Shown piece after piece: positions 34,010 through 43,307 of a stretch of DNA of 63,829 nucleotides. The notes under the pieces were generated by a model that saw only the letters and a program-made list of their open reading frames with translations, searched no databases and was not told the DNA's origin. Made by a program: the position numbers and the translations under genes. The stretch is from Shewanella holmiensis (GTDB lineage Bacteria; Pseudomonadota; Gammaproteobacteria; Enterobacterales; Shewanellaceae). The stretch spans positions 1 to 63,829 of the forward strand of contig NZ_JAMTCD010000022.1 in the NCBI RefSeq assembly GCF_025370255.1, in the 5' to 3' direction. The first letter of the stretch is position 1, and the number at the start of each line of letters is the position of its first letter.

Positions 34010-34963
34010 TTATTGATGCGCTTGAATGATGTAATCTTCTAAACAACGTTGAAGCCAAAACGGGGTAGTCACTTTGCCGCTAGCATCCAGTTTTAACCAC
34101 AAATACACTGTGGGATGACTGAAATTTTCTAAAATGGATTGGTCTTGCGCTGAATCAATTTTTTGCGCATGCAAACCATTTACATTATTAAAAAAGTTAA
34201 CCGCCTCTTTCACCCCGACGACAATAATCGCATCCGACTGAAGCAAGTTACTGGCGGCGGTGCCAAGATCTGGCACTGTGGCATAACACTGCAATGTTTT
34301 GCCTAAGCGCTTGGCATAATTGCCCAAGGGAGACTTATTAGCAGGAAACGGCATAGTGATTAACTTAATCAATGGATAATTAATCATCTTATCAATACAG
34401 GGGTTATCCCAAATGGGATGGTGCTTTCGCGCCACCAAATACCCCCCCCGATGTTGAATAATGGATTTAGACAAAATTGAATGGCTTGGGGCCCGCTCAA
34501 AACAAATGGCGGCGTCAATTTCATCATTCAATAATTGTTGTGCAGTGCCCGCTCCCCATTGAGTGGTTGAAATCATAATGTCGGCCGCGGTTAATTCCAC
34601 TACCGCCTGTTTAACGCTTTGAATTAAATTAACCTGTAATTGTGGCACTGTGGCCACTTCAACCGCATTGGCAATAATACCTGCGGAACCTCGCATCATG
34701 TCGTCCAGCGTTTGCCGGCATTGGATCATGTTATTGAATATGGGATAGAGATTATGGGCAATATCGGTGGCTTGAAATTGATTTTCACGGCGTAAAAATA
34801 ATGGGTCATCAAATACGCTTCTTAACGCACCAAGGGATCGGCTAACTTTAGGCTGAGATAAGTCCAAATGATTTGCCACCTCAATAGCATTTTTTTTGAG
34901 GTATATCTGACAGAATATCTCAATTGTCTCTAATGAAATATCGAGTAATTTATCTTTTGGCAT
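34010..34963 (-). CDS. LysR-type transcriptional regulator A
   Basis: A 317-residue LysR-type regulator. The N-terminal winged HTH includes LDLSQPKVSRSLGALRSVFDDPLFLR, with a substrate-binding domain from about residue 90. Its binding-domain motifs are divergent, so no effector can be proposed. Two starts are possible; ATG 34963 follows AAGG at nine bases and is preferred over 34978. It overlaps the end of the next LysR gene by 14 bases. It shares the plan VSRSL(G/K)ALR..FD(D/E)PLF(L/I)R with its neighbour, suggesting duplication followed by strong divergence. Confidence 0.85.
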   Translation of the reverse strand: MPKDKLLDISLETIEIFCQIYLKKNAIEVANHLDLSQPKVSRSLGALRSVFDDPLFLRRENQFQATDIAHNLYPIFNNMIQCRQTLDDMMRGSAGIIANAVEVATVPQLQVNLIQSVKQAVVELTAADIMISTTQWGAGTAQQLLNDEIDAAICFERAPSHSILSKSIIQHRGGYLVARKHHPIWDNPCIDKMINYPLIKLITMPFPANKSPLGNYAKRLGKTLQCYATVPDLGTAASNLLQSDAIIVVGVKEAVNFFNNVNGLHAQKIDSAQDQSILENFSHPTVYLWLKLDASGKVTTPFWLQRCLEDYIIQAHQ

Positions 34964-35927
34964 CTGTCTTACCTTCATAATTTAAAATGACATTACCCTG
35001 AATATACGAAGCAATTTCATCTGCTATCCATTGGGGTTTACTGTGGCTTTCCCTCAACATAGTTAAATAGTGCCTATGCCCATCCGCGCGTTGATTAAGC
35101 AGTCTATTTTGCTCCTCTGGCAGTGACATTGCTTGTATGTTGCCTTTGGTACACAAAAACTCAACCGCATCGCGATAACACACCAAGGTTAAAGCGTTAC
35201 TGCGTTCAAGCTGGATCATCAAATCCGCCAGTAAGCAAATTTTAGCAACCACATCCACTCGATAGTGTTTATCTAAGGCATATAGCAACAAAGGGTCATG
35301 CCCCTGTTCAAATTCATGGCCGTTAAAACTGATATATGGATATTTAATGATGGTATCGATATCGACAAAATCATTACCATGAAAAACAGGGTGTTCAGCA
35401 TTTCCAAGCAGTACATATGCATTGGCTTTTGCCACAAACGTGGAAGCTAATCGTTCAGAATTATATGCCTCAAAAGTAATCGCATAATCAACATCAAAAC
35501 GATTCAGCAGCTTGTCAATATTGTGGCTGCAAGGCTTAATATTAAAAGTTAAAGGTTGCTTTAACTGTGAGGCTTTATCTTGTAAATAGCTGAGTAAATT
35601 CAATGACAATGATGGCGGACAGGCAATCATCACCTCTTGTCTAATATCGCTACTTTCAGACTCCGACAGAGCTAAACATTGCTCAGATAAAAGCAGCATT
35701 TGTTTTAATTGCGGATAAATTTCCTGTGCAAAAGGCGTGTGTTCAAAACCGTGTTGTTTACGAATAAATAACGGCTCATCAAAAGAGTGGCGTAAAGCTT
35801 TAAGACTGCGGCTAATTTTAGATGCTGCCACACCTAATTGTTGAGCGACTTCTGAGGAATTTAAGGTTTCAAATAGTAAAACAAAGACTTTGATATTAAA
35901 TAGCGTATTAGAATTAATCCGGCTCAT
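34950..35927 (-). CDS. LysR-type transcriptional regulator B
   Basis: A 325-residue LysR-type regulator with HTH segment LGVAASKISRSLKALRHSFDEPLFIR and a C-terminal effector domain. GGGAGAGG just before the ATG gives a strong start. It is the first gene of a two-regulator operon and lies divergent from the decaheme cytochrome gene, with about 500 bases between. LysR regulators often control the divergent gene, so the cytochrome is a candidate target, but no T-N11-A site was identified. Confidence 0.87.
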   Translation of the reverse strand: MSRINSNTLFNIKVFVLLFETLNSSEVAQQLGVAASKISRSLKALRHSFDEPLFIRKQHGFEHTPFAQEIYPQLKQMLLLSEQCLALSESESSDIRQEVMIACPPSLSLNLLSYLQDKASQLKQPLTFNIKPCSHNIDKLLNRFDVDYAITFEAYNSERLASTFVAKANAYVLLGNAEHPVFHGNDFVDIDTIIKYPYISFNGHEFEQGHDPLLLYALDKHYRVDVVAKICLLADLMIQLERSNALTLVCYRDAVEFLCTKGNIQAMSLPEEQNRLLNQRADGHRHYLTMLRESHSKPQWIADEIASYIQGNVILNYEGKTDAKR

Positions 35928-36431
35928 GCCTCTCCCTGGTAAACGTCAACTTTAGCCATCTTAAGGTTGGTTATGCAATTTTACGTGAGTTGGTAGTGAA
36001 CGCCTTTGTGCTGCGCAAGCTTGATAACATTATTGATCATTATTTTACATAGACTACTGCTGATATTCCTGTATTTAGTGCATAACTGTGAAGCCTGCTG
36101 GATAATAAATAGCTAACATAAACAAAGTGATAATTGTACTTGGTTAGAGTATTTAAAATGCATGATTGTGATTTGCTGAATATAGATATTAGAGTTTTAT
36201 TTTGTGAAATTTGATACAAAACACTAGCAATACACCACATTGACAATATAAATGTCACTAACATTCGCCATAACGGCTATATAAGCCATATTAATCACTT
36301 AAAAACCACAAAAGTACAGCACAAAAAACAAACGGAATAATAGCTGTTTGAGTGATGAGCTTCATATCAGATTTCCTACCAATCATTAACATTTACACCT
36401 GTGACACCTAGAGTGAACATTGGAGATAAAG
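35928..36431. other. 500-base divergent intergenic region (LysR pair / cytochrome)
   Basis: AT-rich with no supportable gene. A possible weak CRP-like half-palindrome, TGTGAAATTTGATACA, lies at 36203-36218 (left half perfect, right half 3 of 5). The region should hold promoters for the LysR pair and the decaheme cytochrome. Confidence 0.4.
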
Positions 36432-38600
36432 ATGATGATAAAAACAAAAACAACCACACTTGCACTGCTGATCGCATCCACCATGATGTTATCGGCCTGT
36501 AGTGATGGCGATGATGGTAAAAATGGTGAAGACGGCACCCCAGGTATTCCTGGTACGCCTGGCACTAGCGGTTTAAATATTGATATGGCGAATGAAGCTA
36601 TCGCTAATATTACCCAAGCAAGCTATAGCAACGGCATTATTAGCGTTGATTTTGAATTAGAAAACAAACAGGGTGTTGGCTTATTTGGTTTAAGTGGCAC
36701 GAATCCATTTCATGATTTCCGCTTCTCATTAGCGCAATTGCAAACCACAGAAGGCAGCGAGTTAAAACAGTGGATGTCGCTACTTAACGAAACCACCAAT
36801 GATGCTGGCACAACCTTTGAACAAGGTTTTGAACAAATTAAAAACTGCGTTGAATGTTTAGTCGATCATAAAAATGGTACTTACACTTACACCTTCAAAA
36901 CCGATCTAACTGCATCAGATGACCCAGCGGGAGTGACTTTTGACCCTGCATTAACCCAACGTATCGCGATTGAAATGCAATTTGAATATGACTCAGGGAA
37001 AGAGTTAGCAGAGAATGCCCATTTTGACTGGATACCCGCAACAAATGCGTCTGAAGGCATAGAAACCCGTGATCTAGTCACATTACAAACCTGCTATACC
37101 TGTCATCAGCCAGACAGCCTTAAAGCCCATGGCGGACGTCGTTTAGACATGGAAAACTGTCAATCTTGCCATAATGGTATTGTGACCGATCCGAATGCTG
37201 TATCGGTTGAGCTAGGTCATATGGTTCACGCGATTCATATGGGGCCTAACCGGGAAGGTAAAGACGAACAAGGCAATATCGTTCCTATGCCATATACCAT
37301 TGCAGGTTATGGCGGTGATCATGCCTTTGATTACCCAGCGTTCCCAACTAAACCCTTTATGGATTGTGCAACCTGTCACGTAGAAGATGACACTTTAGCC
37401 GACAAAGACCTGTGGCTTGCCAATGCCAATGCCAATGCTTGTATTGGCTGCCATACTGATTCACCAGCACAGCATAAATCAGATAAAAACCCACAACTGA
37501 CCTGTACCGACTGTCATAGCGCTGCGGTGCATGACAATCATACTAAGCCTTACCAAGCGGCAAAAGAGTATGACGTGTCTGTCAGTAATGTTGCAATTAG
37601 TGCCGCCAATGAAATCAGCTTCGAAATGAAGATTGTAGATGGCACTGGCAACGCTGTTGCGCAGAATGAAATCTACAAAAAAGGCTATAGCAAGCCCTAT
37701 GTAGTGATCAGCTGGGATGTTGAAAAAGACTACCCTGATTTTGATCAATCACCCTATAGTGAGCGTCGTATTGACATCAAAGATGCCAACAAAGCCACCT
37801 GGAATGCAGACAATAGTGTCAGCGTAAAAGTGGGCATGAACTTCCCTACTGACATTGCTTCTCGTTCGCTTGAAGTGTTACCTGTACTGAAAGTGTGTTT
37901 TACCGAAGGAACATCTACACGCACAGCGTGTGATAATACCGACGCTTATCCAGCTTATGTACAAACACCCGCGTACCGCACAGTGCTAGATGATAATGAA
38001 GCTGTGGTTGCGATGCGTCGTGCCATTGTTGATAACCAAACCTGTCATAGCTGTCATAGCTTTGAGTTTTACCATGACTCAAACGGCGTAAACTGTATTG
38101 CTTGCCACACCAATGATAAGAAACTTGGTGCGGTTGAAGATACTAACGGTGATGCTGTGGCATGGGGTGAAATGAAGTCAACAAGCTTTATGTATAAAGC
38201 CCACAGAGCCAAAGGACATGATAATGGCCATGGTGGTAGTGGCACCATACTCAAAACCGACTGTATGACATGCCATGCTGAAGTTGAAGGATGGGGCGGT
38301 AAAGCTTACGGATTTGAGTTAGGTCGTAATGCTGGGCAGGCACATGCTGTACCAAGCTTTATTCCTGGTAAACAAAACGATCCTAGCCTAACACCAGTTG
38401 AAACCTGGTACGCATCATCTGATGCTGCATCATGTATTAGCTGTCACCAGAAGTATCTTTCAGATGCGGCAATGGCCCATATGCAAAGTAATGGCGCGTA
38501 CTTTGGCCCAGATAAGCAACAAGCTAAATCAGCTAAAGAAGCCTGTGCTACCTGTCATAGCCCTGAAAAAATTATGGAGCATCACGGTCACAAGCTATAA
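36432..38600 (+). CDS. OmcA/MtrC-family decaheme c-type cytochrome lipoprotein
   Basis: A 722-residue outer-membrane electron-transfer lipoprotein. The lipobox is LSAC (C23), followed by a collagen-like Gly-x-x run (GIPGTPGTSG). Ten CxxCH heme sites are present: CYTCH, CQSCH, CATCH, CIGCH, CTDCH, CHSCH, CIACH, CMTCH, CISCH and CATCH. They split into two pentaheme groups separated by a beta-rich domain, as in MtrC/OmcA/UndA. This class passes electrons to Fe(III), Mn(IV) or flavins outside the cell. No MtrA or MtrB homologue is adjacent. The frame begins at a TTG at 36420, but ATG 36432 has GGAG six bases upstream and is used here. A terminator follows. Confidence 0.95.
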   Translation: MMIKTKTTTLALLIASTMMLSACSDGDDGKNGEDGTPGIPGTPGTSGLNIDMANEAIANITQASYSNGIISVDFELENKQGVGLFGLSGTNPFHDFRFSLAQLQTTEGSELKQWMSLLNETTNDAGTTFEQGFEQIKNCVECLVDHKNGTYTYTFKTDLTASDDPAGVTFDPALTQRIAIEMQFEYDSGKELAENAHFDWIPATNASEGIETRDLVTLQTCYTCHQPDSLKAHGGRRLDMENCQSCHNGIVTDPNAVSVELGHMVHAIHMGPNREGKDEQGNIVPMPYTIAGYGGDHAFDYPAFPTKPFMDCATCHVEDDTLADKDLWLANANANACIGCHTDSPAQHKSDKNPQLTCTDCHSAAVHDNHTKPYQAAKEYDVSVSNVAISAANEISFEMKIVDGTGNAVAQNEIYKKGYSKPYVVISWDVEKDYPDFDQSPYSERRIDIKDANKATWNADNSVSVKVGMNFPTDIASRSLEVLPVLKVCFTEGTSTRTACDNTDAYPAYVQTPAYRTVLDDNEAVVAMRRAIVDNQTCHSCHSFEFYHDSNGVNCIACHTNDKKLGAVEDTNGDAVAWGEMKSTSFMYKAHRAKGHDNGHGGSGTILKTDCMTCHAEVEGWGGKAYGFELGRNAGQAHAVPSFIPGKQNDPSLTPVETWYASSDAASCISCHQKYLSDAAMAHMQSNGAYFGPDKQQAKSAKEACATCHSPEKIMEHHGHKL

Positions 38601-38666
38601 CCCTATTGGTGCTAGGTGATACCTAGCACCAATCATTCGTTCCCCCGCAACAACCCAAGCAAGACC

Positions 38667-38701
38667 TTCGGTGCCTTTATTTTTATAAAGGCACCTTTTT
38701 C
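38667..38701 (+). terminator. Rho-independent terminator after the decaheme cytochrome
   Basis: GGTGCCTTTAT (38670-38680) pairs with ATAAAGGCACC (38685-38695) over TTTT and is followed by a T-run. Confidence 0.95.
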
Positions 38702-38801
38702 AATCAGCTCTTACCTAAAACCACTGATGACTTTGACTGCTTCCTGCATAAGACTCTGATATAATGACGCGCTTTCTACCCTAACTCAGCGGCCTTTTTC
38801 T

Positions 38802-39857
38802 ATGACGACCCCAACTTCTGCTAGCATTGCCACACCTGAACAAGCGGCAATCGATTTTACACAAGTGCTCGCTGATGCCTTTACCCAACGAGAAGACTTT
38901 TTTGCGCATGCAAAACAGCACAATACTGACTGCTATCGTGTATTTCATGGCACGGTAGAAGGCGCTAATGGCTTGAACATCGACCGCTATGGCGATGCAT
39001 GGTTAGTGCAATCTTTTCACGAGACATTATCAGAGCAACAGCTAGCACAAATAAGCCAAGTATTGATTAAGCATGGCGACTTCCCCCTGGTGTATAACGA
39101 CCGCTCGCAAAAAAATTCTCGCGTTGCCAATAACTTAGTCAATGAAGCACAAGACTATGCGATGTCGGAACAAGTGATGCACGAAAACGGCATCGCATTT
39201 ACCACTAAATTACGCCATGAAGGCCAAGACCCATTATTATTTTTAGACATGCGTATTGGCCGTGAGTACGTTCGCCTGCACAGTAATAACAAAACGGTAT
39301 TAAATTTATTTTCTTACACCTGTGGTATTGGTACCGCGGCGGCTGTTGGCGGCGCCAAGCGAGTAATGAATGTCGATTTTTCATCATTTGCATTGGCTGC
39401 GGGCCAAAAAAATGCAGCGCTAAATCAGGTTGATTCTGTATGTGAGTTTGTCCAAAGCGATGCATTTCCAGCCCTACGTCAACTAGCAGGTTTGCCTGTG
39501 GGTGGACGTCGTAATCAAAAGTTGCCCAAGTTCCCTAAACTGGCTAAAACCACTTTTGACTTGGTTTTTTTAGATCCGCCACGTTTTGCTAAAAGCGCGT
39601 TCGGCGTCGTCGATTTAATCAATGATTACCAAGGCTTATTTAAACCAGCCATGCTAACCACAAAATCCGGCGGCACCATAGTGTGCTGTAATAATGTCGC
39701 CAAAGTGGAGCGCCAATCTTGGCTAGACAGCTTAGTCAGATGTGTTGAAAAACAAGGCCGTAAAGTAACCCATTTTGAATGGTTAGACTGTCATCAGGAC
39801 TTTCCTGCATTTGATGATAATCATCCGCTGAAAATTGTGGCCCTGAGCATAGATTAA
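38802..39857 (+). CDS. Class I SAM-dependent methyltransferase (RlmI/COG1092-like)
   Basis: A 351-residue probable RNA (cytosine) methyltransferase. The N-terminal region (YRVFHGTVEGANGLNIDRYGD) resembles the EEHRID-type domain of RlmI/RlmK, and the Rossmann part includes VLNLFSYTCGIGTAAAVGGAKRVMNVD and the catalytic-type loop FLDPPRFAKS. It lacks an N-terminal PUA domain. The target base is not determinable. The ribosome-binding site is weak. Confidence 0.85.
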   Translation: MTTPTSASIATPEQAAIDFTQVLADAFTQREDFFAHAKQHNTDCYRVFHGTVEGANGLNIDRYGDAWLVQSFHETLSEQQLAQISQVLIKHGDFPLVYNDRSQKNSRVANNLVNEAQDYAMSEQVMHENGIAFTTKLRHEGQDPLLFLDMRIGREYVRLHSNNKTVLNLFSYTCGIGTAAAVGGAKRVMNVDFSSFALAAGQKNAALNQVDSVCEFVQSDAFPALRQLAGLPVGGRRNQKLPKFPKLAKTTFDLVFLDPPRFAKSAFGVVDLINDYQGLFKPAMLTTKSGGTIVCCNNVAKVERQSWLDSLVRCVEKQGRKVTHFEWLDCHQDFPAFDDNHPLKIVALSID

Positions 39858-39887
39858 ACATCAACTTAGGCTAGCACATTATAACCA

Positions 39888-39932
39888 TGACGACATCAGC
39901 CAAAACCAATGAGGCATTGACTGATGTCGTTG
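39888..39932. other. Long-loop hairpin between convergent genes
   Basis: ACGACATCAG (39890-39899) pairs with CTGATGTCGT (39921-39930) over 21 bases. It lies between the methyltransferase and phoD stops and may act as a weak bidirectional terminator; there is no clean U-run. Confidence 0.45.
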
Positions 39933-39936
39933 ATTG

Positions 39937-41697
39937 TTAACCAAAAATGATTTTCGGTTGTTGGATGTTAACTTTAGCTGAAGCTGAGCGCTCAACTAAT
40001 GTGGTGAATGACTCATCTTTAATCGTATTCACATAAAACCACTCACTATTAGCTTCTTCGGCACTAAAGGTCAGCAATAAGTAACCGCGATCTTTCAAAT
40101 TAGCATATTTTAAATCATTGATAAGATTCACTATAGCCACTTCAGTAGCAGGAATTTCAGCGTCAGATAGGCCTAAGTAGTATTCTAACCCAGGTGAGGA
40201 TACTGAACTGGTGGCAAATTCAACTCCAACCACTTCACCTTGATTGTCGGTTAGCTCATTTGCCCAAGCATTGTGAGTGTCACCAGCGATAACCACTAAG
40301 TTATGCTGCATCGATTTAGCTGTGGCCAGAATCACTTCTCGCTCATAGGCGTATCCGTCCCAAGCATCTAAATTATATGGAATAGAAGGCAATTGAAGTA
40401 AAGCTAGCACCGCTGGGGTTAACTGACTTTGATTAGCTTGTAAGTAAGCTAACTCTTGCGCGGATAATGTCGGGTCGCCTGCCTGAGCACGCGCGGCTAA
40501 TTGGGCTAGCGTCGCCAGCTGAGCAAATTGAGGAATACTCATTTGTTGCGTCGCAATAGCCGCTGGCAGTAGCATTTTACCCATCAACACTTGCTGGCCG
40601 AGCACCTGCCACTTGGCAGTGGATTCAAGTAATGTCTGCTGTAACCATAATAATTGAGATTGGCCTAACATGGTGCGATTAACATCAGTTGCATCACTTG
40701 AAAAGGTAGCGCTATTAAATGCCTTTGTTGCCGGGTCCATGTAGTTAGCATAGTCTAGCTGCTTGTCTCGCCCCAGCAATCGAGTATCTAACATGTGTAA
40801 ATCAACTAGGTCACCATAGTTAAAGCTACGATAAATTTCTTGATGATTTCCTTCACTCCAAGGACGGATTGGCAGCCATTCAAAATATGCCTGCAGTGCC
40901 GCTTGCTTGCGTAAATCAAAGTCACCTTCATTGTCATTGTGGTTTTCGGCGCCCTCTCTCCAGGTGTCATTAGCGACTTCATGATCGTCCCACACTGTGA
41001 TGAAGGCGACTTTAGCGTGCAGTTTTTGCAGACTGATATCACCACGATATTGGGCATAACGCGTACGATAATCATTGAGTAATAGTAATTCACCAGCGGG
41101 CAACACTTCACGCCCTAAAGCTGCTGCACCTTCACTGGCATACCCGCCACGACCGTACTCATACAAGTAATCTCCTAGATGAATAACCGCATCTAAATCA
41201 TTACGCTCGGCCGCTAATGCGTACACATTGAAGTAGCCCGCTGGGTAGTTTGCACATGACATCACAGCTAATTTGACCGAATCAACAGTACCTTCTGGTA
41301 AGGTTTTAGTCATGCCAACGTCTGAAACATATTTACCCGATTTAAAGCGATAAAAATATCCTTTGCCAGCCTCAAGGCCAACCGCATCAATTTTTACCGT
41401 GTAATCACGCTTAGCATTCGTTTTCATCACGCCATTTGTGACCATTTGGCTAAAATTAGCATCTAAGGCCACTTCCCATGACACGGTAATATCAGCTTCA
41501 ACATCTGGAGTAACCCTGGTCCATAAGATCACAGCATTTTTGGCTGGGTCGCCACTGGCAATGCCTTGTAAAAATTGACCCGAGTAGATCTCTTTGTCAT
41601 CGCTGTTACAGCCCATTAATCCATATGACACAACAACCGCACCAACGCCTTTGGCTGACATAGCTAAAAAGTCGCGACGACTTAACCCTGTTTTCAT
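39937..41697 (-). CDS. phoD: PhoD-family alkaline phosphatase, Tat-exported
   Basis: A 586-residue metallophosphatase that releases phosphate from mono- and diesters. The twin-arginine signal LSRRDFLAM (about 5-13) is followed by GLMGC, so it could be a Tat lipoprotein. PhoD landmarks are GIASGDPAKNAVILWTRVTP, IHLGDYLYEYG, TVWDDHEVANDTW and VIAGDTHNAW, covering the Fe/Ca ligands. AAGGA seven bases before the ATG supports the start. A near-perfect Pho box pair lies 87-115 bases upstream. With PhoX it gives the cell two unrelated secreted alkaline phosphatases in this window. Confidence 0.94.
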   Translation of the reverse strand: MKTGLSRRDFLAMSAKGVGAVVVSYGLMGCNSDDKEIYSGQFLQGIASGDPAKNAVILWTRVTPDVEADITVSWEVALDANFSQMVTNGVMKTNAKRDYTVKIDAVGLEAGKGYFYRFKSGKYVSDVGMTKTLPEGTVDSVKLAVMSCANYPAGYFNVYALAAERNDLDAVIHLGDYLYEYGRGGYASEGAAALGREVLPAGELLLLNDYRTRYAQYRGDISLQKLHAKVAFITVWDDHEVANDTWREGAENHNDNEGDFDLRKQAALQAYFEWLPIRPWSEGNHQEIYRSFNYGDLVDLHMLDTRLLGRDKQLDYANYMDPATKAFNSATFSSDATDVNRTMLGQSQLLWLQQTLLESTAKWQVLGQQVLMGKMLLPAAIATQQMSIPQFAQLATLAQLAARAQAGDPTLSAQELAYLQANQSQLTPAVLALLQLPSIPYNLDAWDGYAYEREVILATAKSMQHNLVVIAGDTHNAWANELTDNQGEVVGVEFATSSVSSPGLEYYLGLSDAEIPATEVAIVNLINDLKYANLKDRGYLLLTFSAEEANSEWFYVNTIKDESFTTLVERSASAKVNIQQPKIIFG

Positions 41698-41783
41698 TCG
41701 ATATTCCTTTTAAGTCAATAATGGTGTCTGCATGTTAATCATTGCAACAGGTCAGACAAGCGTGGCTATTGTGCGAATACAGG

Positions 41784-41812
41784 ATGACAATTGCATGACA
41801 AAATCGTTACAT
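41784..41812 (-). promoter_or_regulatory. Putative Pho box upstream of phoD
   Basis: Two identical units ATGACAA (41784 and 41795) lie exactly 11 bases apart, followed in phase by GTTACAT (41806). On the coding strand the core reads TTGTCAT-GCAA-TTGTCAT, close to the PhoB consensus and oriented toward phoD. This is the cleanest of the four. Confidence 0.8.
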
Positions 41813-41925
41813 AAAGGCCTTATCATCCAATTTTAGTTAATTTTTGAGTCATAAATGTCATCACTAAAATTGAGATAAGGGAATTGGTTGAGCTGAAATA
41901 TGGAAACAGTAATGTAAGCCGCAAC

Positions 41926-43110
41926 TTAATGAAGCGTATTATTAAGTGCTTCCAGTTTTGTTAAATAATATTTTTTATTCTCAGGGATATCTGTTAGCTC
42001 GACTGCTTGTTTCAAAATTTTCTGCGCCTTTTTTGTATTGCCTAAACCTAGCTGAGCTTTAGCTAATGCTAAATATGCTTGATGAAAATATGGCGCACTC
42101 TTGATAAATTTCTCTAAAAAAATGATCGTCCTGTAATAATCTTCAAACTCTAACGCTTCAATCCCCAAACTGTAGTATCGATAAGGGTTACTAGACTCAA
42201 TAGATAATAATTGTTGTTCTATTTTAGCAACGTCATCTTTACGACCCTGTAATTCAAGTAGTAAGCGATAATTACTTAATATTGTTAAGGAGCTTGGCTC
42301 AATATTAAGACCGTAACGATATAACTTTTCCGCGGTGACATTATCTCCTAAGCGACGATGAACAATCGCCATCATATTGATCAAAGGTTCATATTCTGGC
42401 GCAAGGGTGAATCCTTGTTTTAATAACACAAAGGCATGTTCATAATTGTGCAATAACAACGCATCTGCGGCTAAATTTCGGTAAAACATTGCTAAAAACT
42501 CATTTTCCGAAACAATGGCACCCGTTCTATCAAACCTATCAGGAAAGTAATCAATTACGGTTGACGTACTGCCACTAAGATAGTGACCACTAGGTTGTTC
42601 ATCATATAAGAATGTACGTACATGATCGGATGTGACTAAAAGATCTGAAGTAATATTGGTCAATACGGGCGAGGCGTAAACCACTTGAAATACGGGGTAG
42701 ACGCCTAGTTCTTTTGCTATTGAATAGGTCAATAGCGCTAAAGCCATGCAATTACCCGATTTACTTTCCCAAGACTCACTACTAGTAGAATTACGGCCTT
42801 CATAATTAAAGTTAACCATTTTATCATTGATAAAATGAGCCACTTTTAAACGATTCGGTAAATCCTTCATATCATCTTTTGAGATAAAGGCTTGTAACTC
42901 CTGTCGCTGCGCTTCTGATAAACGGGTTAAGTTTTTGATAGAAGTGACATTATATGGAGTGTTTTTCTGAATGAGGGCATGATTAAAATCAGGTAAATAA
43001 TATGACTTATGAGCATTTTCTGTGTTGACTGTACACGCACTCATCAACAGAAAGCATAAAGACAATATCGAGTAATGTTTAAATTGCCGATAATGATTTA
43101 ACCGAAGCAT
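41926..43110 (-). CDS. Transglutaminase-like and TPR lipoprotein
   Basis: A 394-residue lipoprotein (lipobox LMSAC). Residues about 60-210 form a transglutaminase-like domain with possible catalytic Cys in SKSGNCMALALL, His in SDHVRTF and Asp in VIDYFP. The C-terminal half is a series of TPR-like helices (YEHAFVLLKQGFTLAPEYEPL, NVTAEKLYRYGLNIEPSS, TKKAQKILKQAVEL). It is likely attached to a membrane with the TPR array in the periplasm. It could be a protease or crosslinking enzyme, or a catalytically inactive scaffold. It is monocistronic. Confidence 0.82.
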   Translation of the reverse strand: MLRLNHYRQFKHYSILSLCFLLMSACTVNTENAHKSYYLPDFNHALIQKNTPYNVTSIKNLTRLSEAQRQELQAFISKDDMKDLPNRLKVAHFINDKMVNFNYEGRNSTSSESWESKSGNCMALALLTYSIAKELGVYPVFQVVYASPVLTNITSDLLVTSDHVRTFLYDEQPSGHYLSGSTSTVIDYFPDRFDRTGAIVSENEFLAMFYRNLAADALLLHNYEHAFVLLKQGFTLAPEYEPLINMMAIVHRRLGDNVTAEKLYRYGLNIEPSSLTILSNYRLLLELQGRKDDVAKIEQQLLSIESSNPYRYYSLGIEALEFEDYYRTIIFLEKFIKSAPYFHQAYLALAKAQLGLGNTKKAQKILKQAVELTDIPENKKYYLTKLEALNNTLH

Positions 43111-43202
43111 TTGCTACATTCCATGTACGTTTTAGTTAATCCAATATGAATGAACTCGTTTCACATTACAAGATCATCTCCATGCCCTAACCTCAGCAAC
43201 CA

Positions 43203-43280
43203 AATTAAATTTCACGCAATTTAGTTGCGTATTTATAAACGCTCATTTATAGTGGGCACAATTAAATTGCACGCAACTTA
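43203..43280 (+). promoter_or_regulatory. Duplicated operator-like sites upstream of ohr (probable OhrR boxes)
   Basis: A 21-base motif occurs twice in direct orientation (43203-43223 and 43260-43280, three mismatches), both containing AATTAAATT followed by CACGCAA. The left copy also makes the palindrome ACGCAA-N5-TTGCGT (43214-43230) and the right copy CAATTAAATTG (43259-43269). These resemble OhrR/MarR-type operators known to repress ohr. No ohrR gene is in the window. Confidence 0.7.
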
Positions 43281-43307
43281 AATTAACTTATTTTTTGAGG
43301 TATTCCT

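Noticed and set aside
33638..34042. 134-codon plus-strand frame over aroQ
   Set aside because: Out-of-frame shadow of aroQ, which has full family signatures.
36040..36264. 74-codon leftward frame in the LysR/cytochrome spacer
   Set aside because: AT-rich, no ribosome-binding site or recognisable domain, and it lies in the expected promoter region.
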